NCBI GenBank assembly: GCA_009936675.1
Contig: JAACDY010000175.1
Location: 1-8,223 of the forward strand
DNA: 8,223 nt
Direction of reading: 5' to 3'
Origin: Bacteroidota bacterium
GTDB taxonomy: Bacteria; Bacteroidota; Bacteroidia; Flavobacteriales; Flavobacteriaceae
Part shown: piece after piece, positions 6,293 to 8,223 of the stretch
Numbering within the stretch: position 1 is the stretch's first letter
Layout: each line of letters begins with the position of its first letter
The notes under the pieces: generated by a model
The model's input: the letters and a program-made list of their open reading frames with translations, nothing else
Told to the model about the DNA's origin: nothing
Databases searched by the model: none
Program-made: the position numbers and the translations under genes

Positions 6293-7066
6293 ATGAGCAA
6301 GAAAATCAGCGTCATTTATTCTGCAATCAATTTTCGAATGATATTAATTGTTGCCGAAACATTGATCATCTATTTTTTCTACGATAAATTCAATTTCAAT
6401 CTTCAAATTGATTTTACCATTTTGAGTATTGCCATTGTTTTTCCATTGGTTTTCTCCATCACCAGTGCCTATCAAAAAAGACAGGAGGCCATCGCTGAAT
6501 TCAATAGTTTTAGGAATAAAATGATTGAGCTGACCAACCTTTTTCGTGCTGTGGATGGAACCAATACCAAAGAATATGCTGCTTTTTTCAAAACACTTCT
6601 AGGTCTCCAAGATGATGTATTGCAAATCCTCACCGAAAAGGGTTCTATGACCATGCATCAGGTAAGGAACAAACGCAAAGAAATTTTCTACATCCTTGAA
6701 AATTACAAGAAACATTACAACGAAAGAGAAAAAGACAGTATCATTAGGGTAAAAAACGAATTGTTTGAATGTGTTGAAAAACTCAATACCTTGAAAATAC
6801 ATGCCACCCCTATCTCTCTAAGGATGTATTGTTTAGTTTTTATTTATCTATCTCCCTTGGTGTACAACTCCAATATTTTAGCCAGTTTTGACAAAAGTAA
6901 TTTTTTAGAATTGGTCGTTTCTATTTTCTTTTCCATCATGATTGGCTTTATACTAATGGCCCTGTACAATATCCAGGAATATATCGAGGATCCCTTTGAT
7001 CAACAGGGATTAGACGATCTAAAATTTGATAAGATGATGGTAGGAAAAAATGAAATTTTAGACTAA
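6293..7066 (+). CDS. Four-helix membrane protein, possibly bestrophin-like
   Basis: A 257-residue protein from the ATG at 6293; a TTG at 6272 in the same frame would add seven residues but falls inside the probable promoter. Four hydrophobic segments are clear: about 14-30, 41-59, 177-197 and 204-225. Between the second and third is a long, charged, helical region of some 115 residues (62-176), beginning YQKRQEAIAEFNSFRNKM. After the last helix come NIQEYIEDPFD (226-236) and Asp241-Asp242. This topology of two helix pairs around a helical cytoplasmic block, with a D/N-P-F plus acidic-pair motif near the C-terminus, recalls bestrophin-type anion channels and the bestrophin-like DUF4239 proteins. 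I do not recognise the family with certainty and no function is claimed. The gene stands alone between its own promoter and a terminator. Confidence 0.85.
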   Translation: MSKKISVIYSAINFRMILIVAETLIIYFFYDKFNFNLQIDFTILSIAIVFPLVFSITSAYQKRQEAIAEFNSFRNKMIELTNLFRAVDGTNTKEYAAFFKTLLGLQDDVLQILTEKGSMTMHQVRNKRKEIFYILENYKKHYNEREKDSIIRVKNELFECVEKLNTLKIHATPISLRMYCLVFIYLSPLVYNSNILASFDKSNFLELVVSIFFSIMIGFILMALYNIQEYIEDPFDQQGLDDLKFDKMMVGKNEILD

Positions 7067-7104
7067 CCCGCCCTTCTCAAGTTCAATGCCAATCCATATT
7101 TGAT

Positions 7105-7131
7105 CGATCGATTCTACGATCGTTTTTTTTT
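7105..7131 (+). terminator. Intrinsic terminator after the membrane-protein gene
   Basis: CGATCG (7105-7110) and CGATCG (7117-7122) form a perfect six-base-pair GC-containing stem with the loop ATTCTA, followed directly by nine T (7123-7131). It lies 38 bases after the stop at 7066 and has no A-run on its left side, so it should work only on the plus strand. It isolates the membrane-protein gene from the ammonium channel gene. Confidence 0.78.
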
Positions 7132-7159
7132 AAACTTTCGGGCTTATTCTCCGCTGGGT

Positions 7160-7185
7160 AGAGAAATCTTTGATCAGATTTCTCT
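7160..7185. promoter_or_regulatory. Perfect 10-bp inverted repeat upstream of the ammonium channel gene
   Basis: AGAGAAATCT (7160-7169) and AGATTTCTCT (7176-7185) pair over all ten bases around the six-base loop TTGATC. It is followed by AT-rich sequence with no immediate T-run, so it is not a normal second terminator. It lies 43 bases before the amt start, around where a promoter would be expected. It could be an operator for a dimeric regulator, perhaps a nitrogen-status one, or a leader-RNA hairpin. Confidence 0.5.
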
Positions 7186-7189
7186 CAAA

Positions 7190-7220
7190 TATTATTTTCT
7201 ATATTTATAGTGAAATAATA
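7190..7220. promoter_or_regulatory. AT-only inverted repeat with -7-like element in the amt leader
   Basis: TATTATTT (7190-7197) and AAATAATA (7213-7220) are complementary around a 15-base spacer. The spacer contains TATATTTA (7200-7207), one base off TAnnTTTG, placed 21 bases before the amt ATG. No TTG at normal spacing was found upstream. The sequence is AT-only, so chance is a real alternative. Confidence 0.3.
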
Positions 7221-7228
7221 AAAAACTA

Positions 7229-8223
7229 ATGGAAGAATACACTCAATTACTCAATGAGCAAATTTTTGCAATCAACACTGTTTGGGTTGCACTGTGTGCT
7301 GCACTGATCTTTTTTATGGAGGCAGGATTTGCACTATTAGAAGCGGGCTTTGTCCGAGCCAAAAATGCGATGAGCATCATTGCCAAGGTCATCATAGACA
7401 TCACTTTTGGAGGAATCGCCTTTTTTGTGGTGGGCTTTGGCATTGCTTATGGTGCCTCCAACGGCTGGTTTGCTTTAGACTTTGGAATTATGGAGAGAGA
7501 CCTTGGCTTGGGCCTTACGGTTTCCAACCAACTATTTTGGTTTATTCAACTGGGTTTTGCAGTAGCTGCCATATCGATTGTATCTGGCGCCTTGGCCGAG
7601 AGGATGAAGCTATGGGCCTATGCCATTATGGTGGTGTTTTTCTGCGGTATCATGTATCCCTTGGTTGCCAATTGGGTTTGGAATCCTAACGGCTGGCTTG
7701 CCCTTAGAGGGTTTAATGATTTTGCGGGATCTGCTGCGGTTCACGCTATGGGAGGATTTTCGGCGCTGGCTGCGGCCATGGTTTTGGGGCCAAGAATTGG
7801 AAAATACTCAAAGGAGGGAAACTCCAATACCATACCGGGACATAATCTACCTCTGGCCTCTATAGGAGCATTTATTCTTTGGTTTGGTTGGTTTGGATTC
7901 AATCCTGGATCTTCACTGGGTGCTGTGGGGAACTGGGAATTGATCGGTGCTGTGGTGGCCAATACCTTCTTGGCTTCGGCAGCAGGTGGAATAGCCACGA
8001 TGTTCTACACCTATTATTCTTATGGTAAAATCGACATCACCATGGTGATCAATGGAATTTTAGCAGGGTTGGTTTCCATTACAGCAGGATGTAATGTAGT
8101 AGGTCCAATGTCAGCAATTCTTATTGGTTTTATTGCCGGAATATTGGTTGATGTAGCAGTTTTGTTTTTCGACAAAATGAAGGTAGACGACCCTGTTGGT
8201 GCGATTGCAGTTCATGGTATCAA
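7229..8223 (+). CDS. amt: AmtB-type ammonium channel, N-terminal 331 residues (3' end outside the window)
   Basis: The gene opens with ATG at 7229 and runs off the window after 331 codons without a stop; the family is usually about 400 residues or more. It makes a trimeric inner-membrane channel that conducts ammonium or ammonia. FFMEAGFALLEAGFVRAKN (28-46) is the usual end of the first helix. The family signature begins at Asp164 in DFAGSAAVHAMGGFSALAAA and contains the first pore histidine His172; the second pore histidine His329 is in AIAVHG at the window edge. ALAERMKLWAY and WFGWFGFNPGS are also typical. There is no cleaved signal peptide: the N-terminus is short and polar (MEEYTQLLNEQ) before the first helix. 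Base composition is visibly richer in GC than the sulfatase genes, normal for a conserved membrane protein. A PII protein gene (glnK) often lies next to amt, but that side is outside the window. Confidence 0.97.
   Translation, partial: MEEYTQLLNEQIFAINTVWVALCAALIFFMEAGFALLEAGFVRAKNAMSIIAKVIIDITFGGIAFFVVGFGIAYGASNGWFALDFGIMERDLGLGLTVSNQLFWFIQLGFAVAAISIVSGALAERMKLWAYAIMVVFFCGIMYPLVANWVWNPNGWLALRGFNDFAGSAAVHAMGGFSALAAAMVLGPRIGKYSKEGNSNTIPGHNLPLASIGAFILWFGWFGFNPGSSLGAVGNWELIGAVVANTFLASAAGGIATMFYTYYSYGKIDITMVINGILAGLVSITAGCNVVGPMSAILIGFIAGILVDVAVLFFDKMKVDDPVGAIAVHGI

Noticed and set aside
7132..7228. A sigma-54 promoter for amt
   Set aside because: No TGGCAC-N5-TTGC-like pair was found in the region upstream of the gene.
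7282..7689. 135-codon plus-strand frame inside the ammonium channel gene
   Set aside because: It is a shifted frame of amt, rich in Cys and Trp as expected from a shadow, while the amt frame carries the full family signature.
1..8223. Mobile elements, CRISPR arrays, tRNA or rRNA genes, defence genes
   Set aside because: No transposase or integrase, spaced repeat array, cloverleaf sequence or recognisable defence domain was seen on either strand.

Overview
The window looks like chromosomal DNA of a polysaccharide-degrading Bacteroidota, probably a marine or algae-associated member such as a Cytophagales or Flavobacteriia relative. The grounds are AT-rich non-coding DNA, starts without Shine-Dalgarno sequences, a perfect copy of the Bacteroidota -7 promoter element (TAnnTTTG), lipoprotein-type sulfatases in series, and an exported beta-propeller glycosidase. 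The lineage is an inference; no rRNA or marker gene is present.

Region 1 (1-4729) is a sulfated-glycan degradation block. It opens with the last 71 codons of a plus-strand sulfatase resembling iduronate-2-sulfatases. Fourteen bases on, two complete lipoprotein sulfatases run on the minus strand (231-1883 and 1904-3412), 20 bp apart and probably co-transcribed. Behind them on the same strand, after a 240 bp gap, lies a secreted GH43-like five-bladed beta-propeller hydrolase (3653-4729). The three sulfatases differ clearly from one another, which suggests that different sulfate positions of one or more polymers are removed while the hydrolase cuts the desulfated sugar chain. No SusC/SusD pair, sigma/anti-sigma pair, hybrid two-component regulator or sulfatase-maturing enzyme is visible here, so this is one edge or arm of a larger locus.

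Region 2 (4730-6039) holds a divergent gene for an exported alkaline-phosphatase-superfamily hydrolase, separated from the glycosidase by a 215 bp intergenic region. That region carries a tandem 10-base repeat and a possible minus-strand promoter.

Region 3 (6040-8223) appears to be ordinary chromosome outside the sugar locus. It contains a four-helix membrane protein of uncertain, perhaps bestrophin-like, family, with a consensus -7 element just upstream. A good intrinsic terminator follows, then a 10-bp perfect hairpin, then the first 331 codons of an AmtB-type ammonium channel that runs off the window. No tRNA, rRNA, insertion sequence, CRISPR array or phage feature was seen. I found no convincing new system; the points most worth following are the altered metal-site pair in the second sulfatase, the make-up of the sulfatase block, the unassigned membrane protein and the amt leader hairpin.
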